Assembly (NCBI RefSeq): GCF_002443255.2
Contig: NW_019211457.1
Span: 31,735,309 to 31,799,308, forward strand
DNA from: Varroa destructor
Taxonomy: Eukaryota; Arthropoda; Arachnida; Mesostigmata; Varroidae
Length of the DNA: 64,000 nt
Reading direction: 5' to 3'
The translations under genes were made by a program, and so were the position numbers. Below are positions 14,101 to 27,400 of this stretch, piece by piece; position 1 is the first letter of the stretch; each line of letters opens with the position of its first letter. The notes beneath the pieces are model-generated. The model saw only the letters and a list, made by a program, of their open reading frames with translations, searched no databases and was not told the DNA's origin.

Positions 14101-14501
14101 GCCTCGTCCCGTATCTCGCCGCGGCACCGTTCAGCACCGGTAAGATGCTGCGAGCGATTCGGTGCCGCTGCGACCTGCGACGCGCTATGCGTAAGCTCGT
14201 ATGTGTTCTATTAGCGTTCTCCTGCCGAACGAAGAAGCTGGTTTGCGACTTGTTTCAAGATTGCTTGCTTAGCTGCTAAGATCGGAGCTGCGCCGATTGC
14301 TTGAAGATGGTGGGGTGTGCGGTCCCGTATAATGCAGATGGCAGGGCTGCGGAATTAGCGTTTGGTGCTGCTATTTCTTAGCTTCGGTGGGTATAGCAGC
14401 ATAGGAATAGAGGGATGGACCAGTGTACACACAGGCCCACACACGGTCACATATGGATGGTTATCGGCCCAAAGGAAGGTGCCACCTCTCACCCGAAGTC
14501 C

Positions 14502-14512
14502 AAGATGGCGGC
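14502..14512 (+). promoter_or_regulatory. YY1/PHO-type binding site
   Basis: AAGATGGCGGC is an exact match to the YY1 consensus (Drosophila PHO shares the GCCAT core). It lies 160-170 bases before the TATA-like element in the GC-richer block 13.85-14.7 kb, a usual place for this motif in animal promoters. Function is inferred from sequence and position only. Confidence 0.4.
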
Positions 14513-14673
14513 GACACAGCAACCCAACGGCAAGCCACCCTTCTCTCCGGTCGACTAGCGGAGAATGGATGGCTACAAATGTTTAGTCGAGTTTGCTTTC
14601 ACTAGCATATTGAGCAAAGAAAGCCAGTGCTCTCGGTTATAATAACCCACCCCACAGCGCTCCGCCTCCCCCC

Positions 14674-14679
14674 ATAAAA
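14674..14679 (+). promoter_or_regulatory. TATA-like core promoter element
   Basis: ATAAAA in the context CCCCATAAAAGCGCGC, in a GC-rich surrounding. About 30 bases downstream begins the ATG-free leader, with a TTCAAC initiator-like site near 14708-14713. Position and flanking GC content suit a core promoter for the ligand gene; there is no direct evidence of the start site. Confidence 0.35.
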
Positions 14680-14691
14680 GCGCGCTCGATG

Positions 14692-15140
14692 CGGCAGACG
14701 TGCTGTTTCAACGTTTTTCTAAACCGTCCTTGCACCGGCGCGTACCGGCTACGAGCGAAGAGGTGTACGAGCCAAGAAGAGTTAAACAAGAGAACTTCGA
14801 GGGGCAAATAATAAAAAAAAAAAACAAGTTGAGAAAAACAAGTGAGAAAGAAAGGACTTTTTTCGAACAAAAGTTCCCTAAAACGACCTGTTATTAGAGT
14901 TCTGGTGACAATTGGCAATTGAAGTTTCAGGAACTTACTGCTTTGAAAAGTACATCACTTCTTAAGCCACTGTTACATTATTGTATACCGTCAGATAGCA
15001 CCCCACGATACTGGAATAAACCACGAGCAATTTCAGCACGACTCGACTTTGGGGTCTTTTTGTGGTTTTTTAGCTTTGATTAGCAACGATTTAAATAGCG
15101 TGTGGGATCAGAGCATAGCCTCGTTCAGTACGGAATTATA
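14692..15140 (+). promoter_or_regulatory. Probable 5' leader of the TGF-beta gene, free of ATG
   Basis: From 14692 to the start codon at 15141 there is no ATG in any frame on the + strand over 449 bases; chance would give about seven. The last upstream ATG (14689-14691) sits just before where a transcript from the TATA-like element at 14674 would begin. This is the pattern of an mRNA leader under selection against upstream starts. A pyrimidine-rich stretch ending in TTTTTTAG at 15073 could instead be a splice acceptor, so the leader may include an intron. The stretch also contains an A-rich run around 14812-14824. Confidence 0.5.
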
Positions 15141-15483
15141 ATGAAGGAACTTTTGTTGATAGCTTTGCTGTTATCGACGGCTGTTCGCAGTACAAATGCG
15201 ATCAATAATTGTACGGCGAGTTGTCCTAAAAGTCGAATGTCTCAACTTAACCCAAATTCACCTGAGGTCCGCAATGCCCATATCCAGGCAATTAAAATGA
15301 AGATTCTCAAACATCTGGGCAGCCATCATGCGACGAATATAGAAATGGACCCGAATCGATCTCGTGAAGCGCTCGCACTATTAGCCGGCGATACACTCGG
15401 AGCTGGGCAGAGTCTCCAAAATATGTTCACCGAAAGAAACGAGTACGAGGAGGAATCTAGAATGGTTGTTTTTGCCGACCAAG
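15141..15483 (+). CDS. TGF-beta ligand, coding exon 1 (signal peptide and prodomain helix)
   Basis: Encodes residues 1-114 plus the first base of codon 115. The ATG at 15141 is chosen because a strong signal peptide (M-K-E followed by a run of L/I/A/V) begins exactly there, and no ATG occurs in the 449 bases before it; the in-frame GTG at 15102 only adds a polar stretch. The exon ends in the donor CAAG|GTAAGT at 15483/15484, a near-perfect match to the consensus. The reading frame continues only two codons past the donor before a stop, which confirms that splicing is needed. Confidence 0.93.
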
Positions 15484-18400
15484 GTAAGTGACCGACGACC
15501 GTCACCCTAACTAGAATGGTTCTCTGAATAACTATGGTGGGTCCGTAAGATAGCCCACTTTTGCGAAAATGTTTACAGTTGGTGATCACCGCTTTGAACT
15601 AAATATGTCATACACCATTTGAGACAGCAATGGCTAGACTTTCCCGCCTTTGTAATTGAATTGCTTTCTACCATTTTATCTACAGCCGTATCCGTACCAC
15701 GGCGTTAATGCCAGTGGAAGTCAGTCACTTGACAAACTTTTCTTTGTCTCTAAAATATTTAATCTGGAATTACTTTTGTTTACTGCGAAAACTTTAAAAT
15801 ATGATGTAAACCGTAATCTGTGCATGATGGTGTATTGCACATTTCACTTCGTTTGAGCCGCTTTAAATGATCTTAATGTGTAATTATATGGCATCCAGAC
15901 TAAAGAACATATAGTTGAAGACCTGGCTTCACAGCGGTAGTTCTCTATGTCAATTCAACTTATTATTCAAGTTGAATATCACGAACGCGCGGCAAACGCT
16001 CCGATATGTATGACTATACATTTTAGCAACATGCATTTTAAAAAATTATGTTATATAAGTTATACGCCTCTCCTGAGTCGCAAACTTAACCCTGACATGG
16101 CCTCCTTTGTTAAGCTGAGATTTTCTATGGAGATTTTCGAAATCCATTAGCTTAACTGTTTTTGCTTTTTTTTTGTGTTAACGAATAGCGACTTTATATG
16201 ATATTTTATAAACACTTTCCTAGATACCTATAGACCAGAATAACACCGCATACAATGATCGTTATTATTAAGTGATCTTTAGGTAGCTTCAAAGCTCTAC
16301 GATACGCTCTAGCCACATTAGCGATATTCCATATGCGTGTTATATATTAGCAATATATGATGCGTCATTTTAATTCCCAAGAAACCAAGCAAATGTCCAT
16401 ATAATCCATCTTATAACGTAGCTTAACATACATATATGTACATGTCCGCATCTAAAATGTTAAAATTATGACCATCTAGGTTCATAAAAATGTATATTTT
16501 TACAATGCCTTAAACAGCAGTCGTGCGCTTTGTGAGATGCTGCTCGTTTTCCATTGCTGGGAAGCAGTATACGGTTGACACTGGTACCCAGCCTACCGCA
16601 TATCAGCCCGTTGTTGCTGAACTTCATCAGCGCGAAAAACATTCTACCGATGCTCAGTATCACATCTGAAGTTATATCTTTGTTACGATCATACCGGTAA
16701 CTAGAATGATTCCAGGATGGTCCTGTCAAATGGAATTCGTTCAAACAGACATGTAACTTCGTTTGGACGAGTGGCAGATATTAGGATTATATCGCACATA
16801 AAACCGCTCTCGGGCGTCTATGCGGCATCAATTCATTATTGCAAAATTACCAGGTAAACAGAGCACCACAAACGATACAAAGTATTAACGATCTGTCTCC
16901 CAAAAAATCATAACTCTGATAATTACATTTGCCTGTGTTTCGTATCATTTTTTCTAGGGCAGATATGTTAGATAATTTTTGGCCGCACCCCTTTATTTAG
17001 TTCGTGATCGACACCAAGGAAAGCACTCTCGTTTCAAATAGAATTGATCGGGTTCTGTCCGACCTAAAGTAAAGGCTAAAGAGTTCTCCAACAGATGATT
17101 ATGTCCTATCGCTGAATCGTGTTGACTATAATAGCCAGTCATAGTGTCAAAACAGGCAGTTTGAAATCGTGCGTATTTCAATTGATCAGTCAACAGTTTC
17201 TCGCATCATGGAAAGAGGTGGAGCTCGAAATCCACCTAGATCAGCAAACGATCCTACTATCCTAATTACGAGTGAATATTTGAGTGAAATTTAAACTTAG
17301 TTGAAGTTTAGAGCACGAAACACGGCGGACGCCCGAGAAGGACTGTTAGGGTTAATTGTCTAAACCATCCTCGCCCACCTTTGTACGACGTGTGTCAGCT
17401 AAAAAACATTCAGTTTCTACCATATTTGAGAGCAATTATCAGACAGTCGTTAAGTTCTCGAGTTGTGGCAATGTCATAGGGCGATTTTATAAGCGGAGCT
17501 TTTGGCTTTATAAGTAGATAGCCCAGCCAATAATAAAGTTGTTCGATTCTCAAAACTTTTATGTAACTTAATCTAGGTCTAACGTAATTTATCTTACCCT
17601 GGTTTCTTTCATACAAAAACTTGGATTATCAAATACATATTTACATTATATTTTCAGGTGAACACTTCACAGAAATCAGACTCGATATAGATGCGACTAA
17701 TCGATCATGTATAATCAGCTCCTGTTCTTGTTGAACCTTAATGGTGATGACGACCGGTGGTCCTTCCAAGAGTTATGCATAACATCGGCTCATCGACTTG
17801 GTCCGCATATTGGTTGAAAGTTTGCCAATTACGTTCCTTCTGGCATTTTTAATCGTCTCATCTGGATAGGCTTACTAAACATGATAGCCTTTCGCCCAAT
17901 CAAGAACCATGGCTAGCGCCCTCTAGGACCCGTAGAGTTACGCCTATAGTTCTTTGAACCTACTATGTATATCATGTCATGATTTATATCTTGGCGGGCT
18001 ATCCCAGGCGGCTACGAAGCAGTAAACTGCGTTTCTGGCAGCGGTGCATAATTTAAAATAGATAAATAGATCGTTCAATGGTTTCTATAACTAACGCTAT
18101 AATCGGCCTTCGTGTTCCAACAGCTTTTGGTCCGTGAACTACCTCGTCGGTGAAACGCCGTCAAGGTTAAGTCACCTTCCGAAAAAGGCTTTCTGCGCTG
18201 AAGTGGGTCACCGCGGCCCAGGTCTACAAACGAATGCTTAGCATCGACTCCTTAGAACCAAGCTGCACGTCGAAAGTAAACAATCGCCTTTTAAACGCGT
18301 CGTTGCAGTAATCAAATTTAAATATACGTGTTCCTGGGATATGGAATCGTGCAGCACAAGAAACAACAGCATAGAGTGGATGGCTAACAAACTTATCTCC

Positions 18401-21400
18401 GTCAAAAAACAACTGGCTATTATTGTTAATGTATAAAAACCAGCTTCGTATCTCAGACCCTTGCTGCTGTTCATTACGGCTGGCTGATGATCCGATAGAC
18501 ACACGTGACATTTTGCCCTTCGCCCATTGAACCACCGAAAAAGGCAAACGTTACTAGCCGGCCGGTGTTCTGTTGCCGTGTCGCTTAAAGCGGTAAAGAA
18601 CGGGATATCGATGAACGCCTGCGGTCACGATGGCGACTGCAGAAATAAGACACAGTAGCAACATGGTAACAACACGAGTAATTTGCCGAAAAGGGCCAAA
18701 CCACAGTATCTGTTAGTGTTGGTCCGGTCTACTGTATTACCTCTTTGTCTTCTCCAGACCGTCATTGGTATAAGTATACGTCACTAACTAGATCTTCTGT
18801 GAGAGTCAGTTGCAAAACTATTGCTTCTTCATAGAGAATGCTGTCACCCACGTCGAGCTTTAGTGGACAGACTGTCGTCTTCACTAAAGCCTTTCTTGCT
18901 TCGATGAATATGTTCAACGAAACAACAACAAAGCAATTCGCTATTGACGGTCGTCTGCGTTTTTTGTCATATCATTCGGAAATGAATACCGCTTTGAAAC
19001 CTGGTAGATGGGCTGGTTCGCTGATTGGCCGCACCATGAGTTCCCGAATCTGACGCAAAACAAATCACGAACAGAGAAACGCGAAGAAAACGAGGCGAAA
19101 AAGTGAGGAAAAGTACGATCGTTTCTTTCTTAGCAGCTTGCGATTCGCGCGACTGGCCTTTTCAAGACTGCTGTGAAGGAGCAGGTCGTCTTTTCTCTGG
19201 ATTAGATAAATGCTCGGCCTGTCTTTTGACCTATGTTCAACCGGAAAGTAAGTTCCAGCTGAAGCCAAATGAAAGCTTTTTCACACCGATCGTATTCTTG
19301 ATAATTGCAAGTCCTACACAATCGTTTCGCATCTCCATAGACATTATCGATATCAGATCATTAGCATCATCCATCTACACCTGTTCCGCCATCTCGAATC
19401 TGACAGGGTTGAGGGGGGAAGCGGGCTATTGGTCTTGTCGTATCGCTGCTACTGCTGCTGCTATGGCTAGCAACAGTATTGCGCATTAATGAAAGAAGTT
19501 TTCCATGGGAATATTGTTCGAAAGGCGTACTTGTACACGTCGTAACAGGAGAAAAAACAGTGGTCAGCAGACGCTTCTCTGCGGATACTGCCTATGTTCC
19601 TAGGGTTTCGTTTTCCGCTCCGTTCATTCAGATTCATAATGCCCACTAGGTAGACGTGTACTAGACAAATGAGTGGGGCCAAGAGAAAACAACGGATAAA
19701 AAGCCAGGCCAAGCCAGACGGCGTGCCGGCCGAAAGAGGTCGAAAAAGAAAAAATGCGAGAGGCAAAAGCTCCGTAGTGTTGCTATACTGAGAGTTTGAA
19801 CAGGGAGATGGCAGACCGTATGGCGCCATCAATGACTTGAAGACAGATGTACTTGAAAGACGATTTAACACTTATTGAGCGCCAGTGAGTGGGAACTGTT
19901 TGTCGAAGAGAACTCAGTAAAAGACCTATTGTTAGCTGGACTGGGAATACATGCAGGGATAAAAAAAAATACGTTAACCATAAAGAAGAACAGGCGAATA
20001 ATAGAGATGTTTATGAATGCATCCGCATCTATTTTTCCAGGCGTGTTTAGTACTTAGGCAGCGACAAGCAACACGTTAAGGGACGAGAAACAAAGCGGTG
20101 AACAAAAACTGGCATTACATATTCTCTGATCTAATAAGCGATAGGAGATGAGGTAGATGAACAAGCTAGTGCATGCTCTAAATAAATATGCTGACGCATG
20201 TTATGTCAGTAATATTATGCAGGTAATGTTGTAAGCTTTATTATAGTTAGAACCTAAGTTATTGATAGTGAGAGGTCGCGGCTCTTGCAATAATACAGGC
20301 GTAAAATAAACCTGGACCCTTTTTATACGCTTATGGATTTTCGACGTTCTTTCGAACGCAGATGTGCCCTTGTCATCAAGACTCTATTTGGGGACCGGTT
20401 TGAGGATCTTGAGCTCTTGGTTTTCATGGAGACGATGATTCTCGACTCCATGGTAATCGACGATAAGATAATCTAACAACGAGTACTATTTCGTAAACAT
20501 AATTTCACAACCGTATCGTACCTGTGTAAATAAAATACGTTGTTTTTTATATTATCTTAATTTTGCTTTGCCGCATGTGTTGTGACCGTCCAGCACATTT
20601 TAGCCTATCTCCATCCACACGGCTTGTTTAAACGGCAATACAAGCGGCCGATTTAATTACAATATGCAGGTTCGCAAGGCGCTGTTACAGATTTTAGGTA
20701 GCTCCTTTAAGAAAACTCTTAAAAAATTAACCCTGTGCAAAAAGCTCCGTAATGTCGCATTCTTAAGGCAGACAGCTGCAAAACCATTTTTTGAAATCGT
20801 TAATCGAACAGAAATGTTGAAGTAGATTTGCGTAAATGTTTTGACCTTTGTTTTTAGTGACGTCACGAAGTATTTTTTCAGGTGGGTGGCAGTCAGCGCA
20901 AGACGAGTGATGCCTACGCCTAGCTTTGAACTTACATAACCTTACATGTCATTGAGTTAAACACACAAACGCGTCACCAATGCACCATCACTGGGGCAGG
21001 TGGATCCATACATGCTTGATAATGCACGATAGTGAAAACAAGACCTTTACAAAATCGTCGTAAAAAGACAAGTGCGTTTTCTTCCTTGCAATGGTGACTT
21101 TCTTTACCATTGGTGTTTATCGACAGTTGCTATGATCACAAGCAATGACCTTTTAACAATGCGCGAACTTTCGCTCGTTAAAATTGACTGATCGTTATCA
21201 TTTTCATCGTCGACGGTTTTTGTTTTCATTCTCCTTCGAGGAAGACCCAAATTGGGTTTTCTTCTAAGTCGATTCGACATGTCGGTAAAGCACTATGGTT
21301 ACGCTGATACGCACGCACCTTACTTGCACTACAAAGTAGTGCACAGATCTTTTAACAGCTTCAGAGTCTTCACTTGAGTGATTCTCATGCAGCAGAAGAG

Positions 21401-24400
21401 TGCAGTAAAAGCGAAGCAGAAAAGTGGAAAGTTTTAAGCTGCCAAGAAAGTTTTCTTTGTTCAATTCTGTATACACATTTTTGACCAACTCAGCGTTTTT
21501 GCAATACCAAAATTAACTTCCACAGGCGGCGCCGTATGCGATCATCCACAACCGTCAAATTCTAAACCTAATTCCGTAACGAATCTAGTCATGCCTCATT
21601 GGACCGATATCAAAACGAATACATTCAATTGCCCTTATTTCACTTGGAACCTTCCCGCCTCTGTTGTTCCGTCGCCTTCCCCTAGAAATGGTAATAATTT
21701 GGTTATTGTTTCTTAAGTATATTGGCGATATATCAAAGATGACATTGTTGGAGAGCGCGGCGTCGGCATTCATGAGCTTGAGAGATGACATTCGTCGGTC
21801 GTACTCTTTGTTGTGCTACAATTCGTTACTCGCTATATATCTTTAACAATGCTTAAAACGAGACAAATATCGGTGGAACAAGATTCTGGCATTGTGCCCA
21901 GTCTTCCTGGTACATGTTATTCCCCTGGACTGGAGCTGGTTAACGGAGGCAGCGAACTGGAGTCGGGTCAAGTGTCGTGTGGGAATTTATCTCTGAGTTC
22001 CCCATCCAGCGCTGATGGACAGGTTTCTTTAAGGCGGGCTGGCCACAACAGCGCTACTACGGGCAACTACTAATGATCATCCAAGCGAGATAGATCCTGG
22101 ATCGCAAAGATAATCAAAGATGAACGAAATGAGCTGGCCCTTCAAAAATGTTTGTGGTCAGTTTTGCTGCGCCGAGTCGTGTTATCATCCTTGAGGCAGT
22201 CGGCGGTTTTCCATTATCACTTTCTAGCTCTTTTTTCCTCTTTTCGTTCGAACCTGCACTACAGCGCCGAGGACACCCATTTCGAGCAATTGTGACGTCA
22301 GCATAAGGCTTCCCTATTGTTCCTTTGACTGGCTTCTGTGGCCCGTGAAACATCAGCGTGAAGCTCGGCAAGCAACGAAAAGTGTCGAATCATCAACCGT
22401 AGCTTTCTTGGCGGGAAGTTTTAGGTGAAACGCCCGAAATTGCTGGCATTTTTCTCTTTTTCCGTTGGGAAAAGTGCTTACGGTTTTCGGTGGCACCTGG
22501 TAAACAGCTATTTGCCAAATGACTATTTTATGCTCACAGACATGTTTATGATAGAAGCTGATTTTCCAGCACTTTTTTCTTGATCTTTCTGACCGCTGTC
22601 CGCTGAAGCGTACCGTTCTGAAGTCCAGATTCAAGCTAAAATCGCAGGAAAAGAATAGATACAATAGTGAATGAATAAATATTCGGTACGTGAGACATTA
22701 ATGGACGGAAAAAGCAACACAGATCACCTCGTTTCAGTCAAATTCTAGCAGCGAACTAGCTTATTATGTATTTTTATGACACGCTTCCATCCTTACAAAA
22801 CAAACTGATTTATTCTCTCTGGCCAGAAGTGTTTATATCTGGGGTTGAAAAACATGTCTAGCCAGTTTTTGACAACCTCTTTATTGTTAAATATACTGTT
22901 AGAAATTTAATTTGATCGTAATCCGGCGGATTGGTGTCTGGAGAATATAAAGGGTGTGAAAGAACACTTGGAGAACAGCTCCTACGACCTTTGCCATGTA
23001 TCGTCTGATCTGTCGGGGAGAAAAATGACTTTTTCTTTCTGATCGCTTTCCTTGCATAGCGTCATTCGACTGAGCAACGACCTTTTAGGCTTTTTTTTTT
23101 TAAAGTATAAAAGCCTTACAAAAAACAAAGACCTCTCTTTTCACTACACAATGAAATTACGAAGGGCCTGTGGAGAAGGAAAAACGCTTGCGAATAGCAG
23201 CTCACAAACACTGGTCAGAAAGGCAATTACTCTTCAACTAACTTAGTGCCCCTGTATACGATTGCTTAGATTCTATAAAAGATTTCAATTAGAGTGATAA
23301 TAATAGTTGTGTTATAACAGAACGTCGAATATATATGGTATTACGTATTACCTTCAAAGGAAATTACGCGAAGAAATACATCGATTTCTACCTGCCGCCA
23401 TCTTCACAAGATCGAAAAAGAACTTAGTTTTTCGCTACTATAAGATGCAGCTATAACTTACGTACGGATAATACGTCTTCGTTATTGGTCATACCGATTA
23501 CTTTATTTTTCTTTCTTGAATGGAAGTATTATTTTGTTATATAACACTGTGAGCACCCGACAGATAACGAAGTTCGGGTCTGTTTTTCGTCCTCGACCAT
23601 CATTGTTCAAAGCAAAACGTCTCCAACTATCGTTTGAACATTTGCGGTTCGCAGGCAATATCTGTCAAACTATAGAAAAAAAAAAAGAGAGACTTTCGCA
23701 GTTTTGAGCAAGCCTAACCCAAGTGAATTGGCAACAATCTTTTATTGTAACTCGACTGATAGCCTTGATTGCTGGGGGTCTATACACACATTATCTCATC
23801 TACATTTAGAATTCCCCCGAACTGGAACTTGTCTTCTATGATACAAGAATGACAAATACTCAGCTGATAAAATAGTGAGTCTATGGGATTACAAGGTGAG
23901 CCTGTAGAGGTGTGCCACGCCACGTTAAATGAAAGGGATGGAAAAAGGCAGATATGCGAATGGGGCGGCTTGATTTAGGCTCGTTTGCAAACTGGAAACA
24001 TGATAGCAGGAGATATAATTAAAGGTGGAGGCAAGCAGAGGAATCGTAGGCTTGGATACGCGGAATGTAAGACGAATATCACGTGCTAAGTAAACTCACG
24101 TGTTTCTTCCGCTCTCAAATTGACTAGTACCTAAAAACTCTACACATATAGGACGCCGTTGGTGATGGATACGTGCCATCGCCACATCTAAATTTGATCT
24201 ACGAACGGGAAAAAGGAAGCCGCAGGACAGAAACTCGCCGAGGCGTTCGAATCCTACATAAATTTGGTTTTGCGAATGAAACGTTTGAGTATATAAGCTT
24301 GGTACACAGAAGCTGATGGAAAAAACGCTGTGCAGTTATTATGTGCTATATCGTAATTATACGAGCTCGAAACTTCAGCACGCGGGGTCTCCGACAATCC

Positions 24401-27400
24401 GAAGTCGAACTCCTCGCCGGCTATAGGCGAATTTATTTTTAGAAATGATTGAGTAACTGATTAACTTGCTAATTGCTCTTCAATTCATATTGAAATAACC
24501 AAGGCATGAATTACAATCCATGCGATTCTACTTCGTTAAAATACGTTTTGCTTCTGGGAAATAACCCGATCCAAAACATCCCAAATAAACCGATCTGAAA
24601 CGGACTTATCAGATATGCAGATTTCCTATCGCCGATTTAGTTCGCATACTGGATCAAAGTGCAGTTGTACAGAATAGGAGGTCAAGATTTTTTTGATCCT
24701 ATAAATTACTGTATGCATTACCCGACGTGACCTTCACGAGGCCGCTATTTACTTCATAATTCAAATGATTTTTCAAGCCCTGAACGTAAACTACGTGATT
24801 TCAATGAAAAAAAAAACAGCAAACTCTATTGAATAAACATTGCACACTTTCAGAGGAGCTTGTCGCCAGTGCTACGACCGGGCCGTGTTAAAAATCGTCT
24901 GCTAGTAAACAATCTCACTGACAACACTGATCCGTGTCATGATGAATTCCTTAGCCATACGCCGACAAAAGAAAAAGATTGGACTGATTATCACGCCTCT
25001 GACTATTTCTTCCGTAGCTCACTTCGCGATCGGTTACTACTGGTTCTTTGTCGAGGAAGCAGAAACTAGCTGAGGCAAATCAGGCGCAATAAAATATGCA
25101 TTTAACACGTTCAATAAAATAGGCCGTTTCGAATGTCCACTGCCATTCTAACTCCCTTTTCCGGTATCGCTATTAGGCATTCCATTAGACGGCTGGCTCG
25201 CTGTACGAAACGAACCGTGTATATACACCCGGCTTAGAACCTACGTGTCGCTAAAATTTGCAGACAAATACATTACCCTATCACGGGAACGATTGTCCTT
25301 GCTTCACAATATTTATGCTATTTCACTCTGCCTACAAGGCGAACAGCCAGACTAGGATAATGGGAGGAAAAGGTACGGAGATAATTATACTTTATCACTG
25401 ATGATAGAAGTTGACGTAAGCTTCAGGCAAGCTTAGGACCAACAACGAAAAATAAAAGAACTTCAAAGGAGGAGCGTCGATTTGTTGTTGGCTACCAAAT
25501 CAAGCTAGACATATTCTAGAGACACTTTTGGCCCGTACTTGAACACGTATAGATATAGGTATGCAAGGTAAATGTCTGTAATCGTCAACGCTGCTGTAGC
25601 GTTCGCTACGCTTGCATAGGCTCCAACTAGACGGAACAATGAAATGCAACACATTCCCCTTAACAACATGTAACAAATAATAACGTAATTTCGGAATGTT
25701 GCTCATGAGTTCAGTACCTTATTACAGTAGGATTATTTTTAGTTTTTTTTTTTCTCGTCGCTGAAGTTCAACGGCTGGATACGAAAGAGCCTGCTCAACA
25801 AACAGAATATAATATTTAATTGACGAAGAACATACTGCAAGGTGCCATCATTAGTCGCAGTGAGTGAGCGTTTCGTCGTTACTAAAGCTTAATAGAGTGG
25901 ATGGAGAGAAACATATTATTTCATTAGATCTGTACGTATAGACATTATCGAGAAAAATTGTTAGGGAAGCGGTAAGGTTCCAGTCAGTATAGGACGGCAT
26001 TTATGAGGGTGCGATGACCTGATGGATTGTTTTAACACGGACTTATCGCCTACTGTTTAGTATGTTTGGCTAGGGGACAAGGTGAATAAGCTGTTAGTGT
26101 GGCTCCCTCACACTGCAGTAGGTAAAATCTGAGGTTGTCATTGAAGCAAATATGTCACGGTGTCCAATTGTATTGACAACAAACATTTCGTTGGCTAGGT
26201 AGTAGTTCGAGAGCAGTTTATATGGATCAAATGGCGCTCAAAGCACAGCTCAGTATACCAGATCTCGGTCCATGTTAAAAACGAGTTAGGACTAAATGAA
26301 CTTATATAAGTGTGCTTTAATAAACAATGCGGTTTGATGCTAAATACATTCAGCTATTTTTTCTCTGTCGACTTGCTCAGATCAATTCTGCTTATGCCCC
26401 CATCATCGAAACAGGTCGAGCATAAGAACCGAAGGAGAGCTAGTTTTTTAGGTGCAAGTTAATAGCCTCTCTGGAGTTTCGTAAGCATCCCATAAATCTG
26501 ACAAATGACGTTCACTATCTGTACACAGAAGAAATATGTTTCTAAACAGAGTGATTAACAGTTACTTGCTGATTTATTTATTTATTTATCGTAAAAAAAA
26601 TTGACTGCTGCTATAATCATTGCGCTGAAAAACGAAAGGAAGCCTACTCGTGTTACTAGATTATCGCAGGCTGGTGATGATCAGGTCGAAGATGCTTTAA
26701 ACCAGCGTAGATTTTTGCACTTTGACACAAAGGTTGGATTAATTTGGTACGTTACTCAAGCTTGGCACAATTCACGAAGCTATTGAATTTAACATAGTCA
26801 GCGATATTTATTTTCATCCGATATCGAATTCACTTGAGCCTTTTATGCTGTGAAACACAGATGTTACGTGTCCAAGCGAAATACGCGACGAGGCACTTCT
26901 CTGTCTTCAATTCGACATATCACGCGTCCTCCAGTCGAGTACGATCGTTCGCGCTGAAATTGGCATCTTTTTCTTGTCAGGACACAACCAGTCATTCAAC
27001 TTGAGAGAAATACGGAAGAACTTTTTAACTGGTCCCCGTATTACCGGCGCTTCGTCTCAAGGTAGGGGTTGCTTTTGTCTTTAAACACTTTTGACTTTCC
27101 TTGGTAACCGCCAATAACGAAAGTAGAGCTGCTTGACTATTAGCGCCATAATGATCAACTTTACTCGCCACTATCCAACCTAATCTACAATCCTGATATA
27201 GGGTTTGGTCTAAGTTAGCCTGAACTAATCTAGGTTAAACTTGTTCGCTCTTTGACAGGATGGGTACGTTTCGACGCAACTTCGTTGGTGGCTCGTTGGG
27301 TCAAGGATACGAGCGAGGGAACAAGGGCTTCGTCAACACGAATTGTCCAGCTAGCTTGTCCTACCTGTATTAACGGGACCTTCAATCAAATTCGCGATGC

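Larger units (their letters stand above)
13850..14690. promoter_or_regulatory. GC-richer promoter block upstream of the TGF-beta gene
   Basis: Base composition rises clearly above the AT-rich flanks and CpG dinucleotides are frequent (for example around 14100-14200). It carries the YY1/PHO site and TATA-like element listed separately. It also holds an ATG at 14073 opening a short hydrophobic reading frame that runs into a donor-like ACCG|GTAAGA at 14139; this could be an upstream exon, but it lies before the likely transcription start, so I treat the block as regulatory. Confidence 0.35.

Noticed and set aside
14073..14139. Short ATG frame with a signal-peptide-like sequence ending at a donor-like GTAAGA in phase 1
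   Set aside because: It lies upstream of the likely transcription start; exon 1 already has its own signal peptide, and joining it to the acceptor at 15073 reaches a stop before the ligand start. Kept only as a remark on the promoter block.
24860..25069. Open frame after TTTCAG as a possible extra exon of the TGF-beta gene
   Set aside because: The phase from the acceptor does not match exon 1 or exon 2, the frame needed for the ligand stops after a few codons, and the product has no prodomain features.
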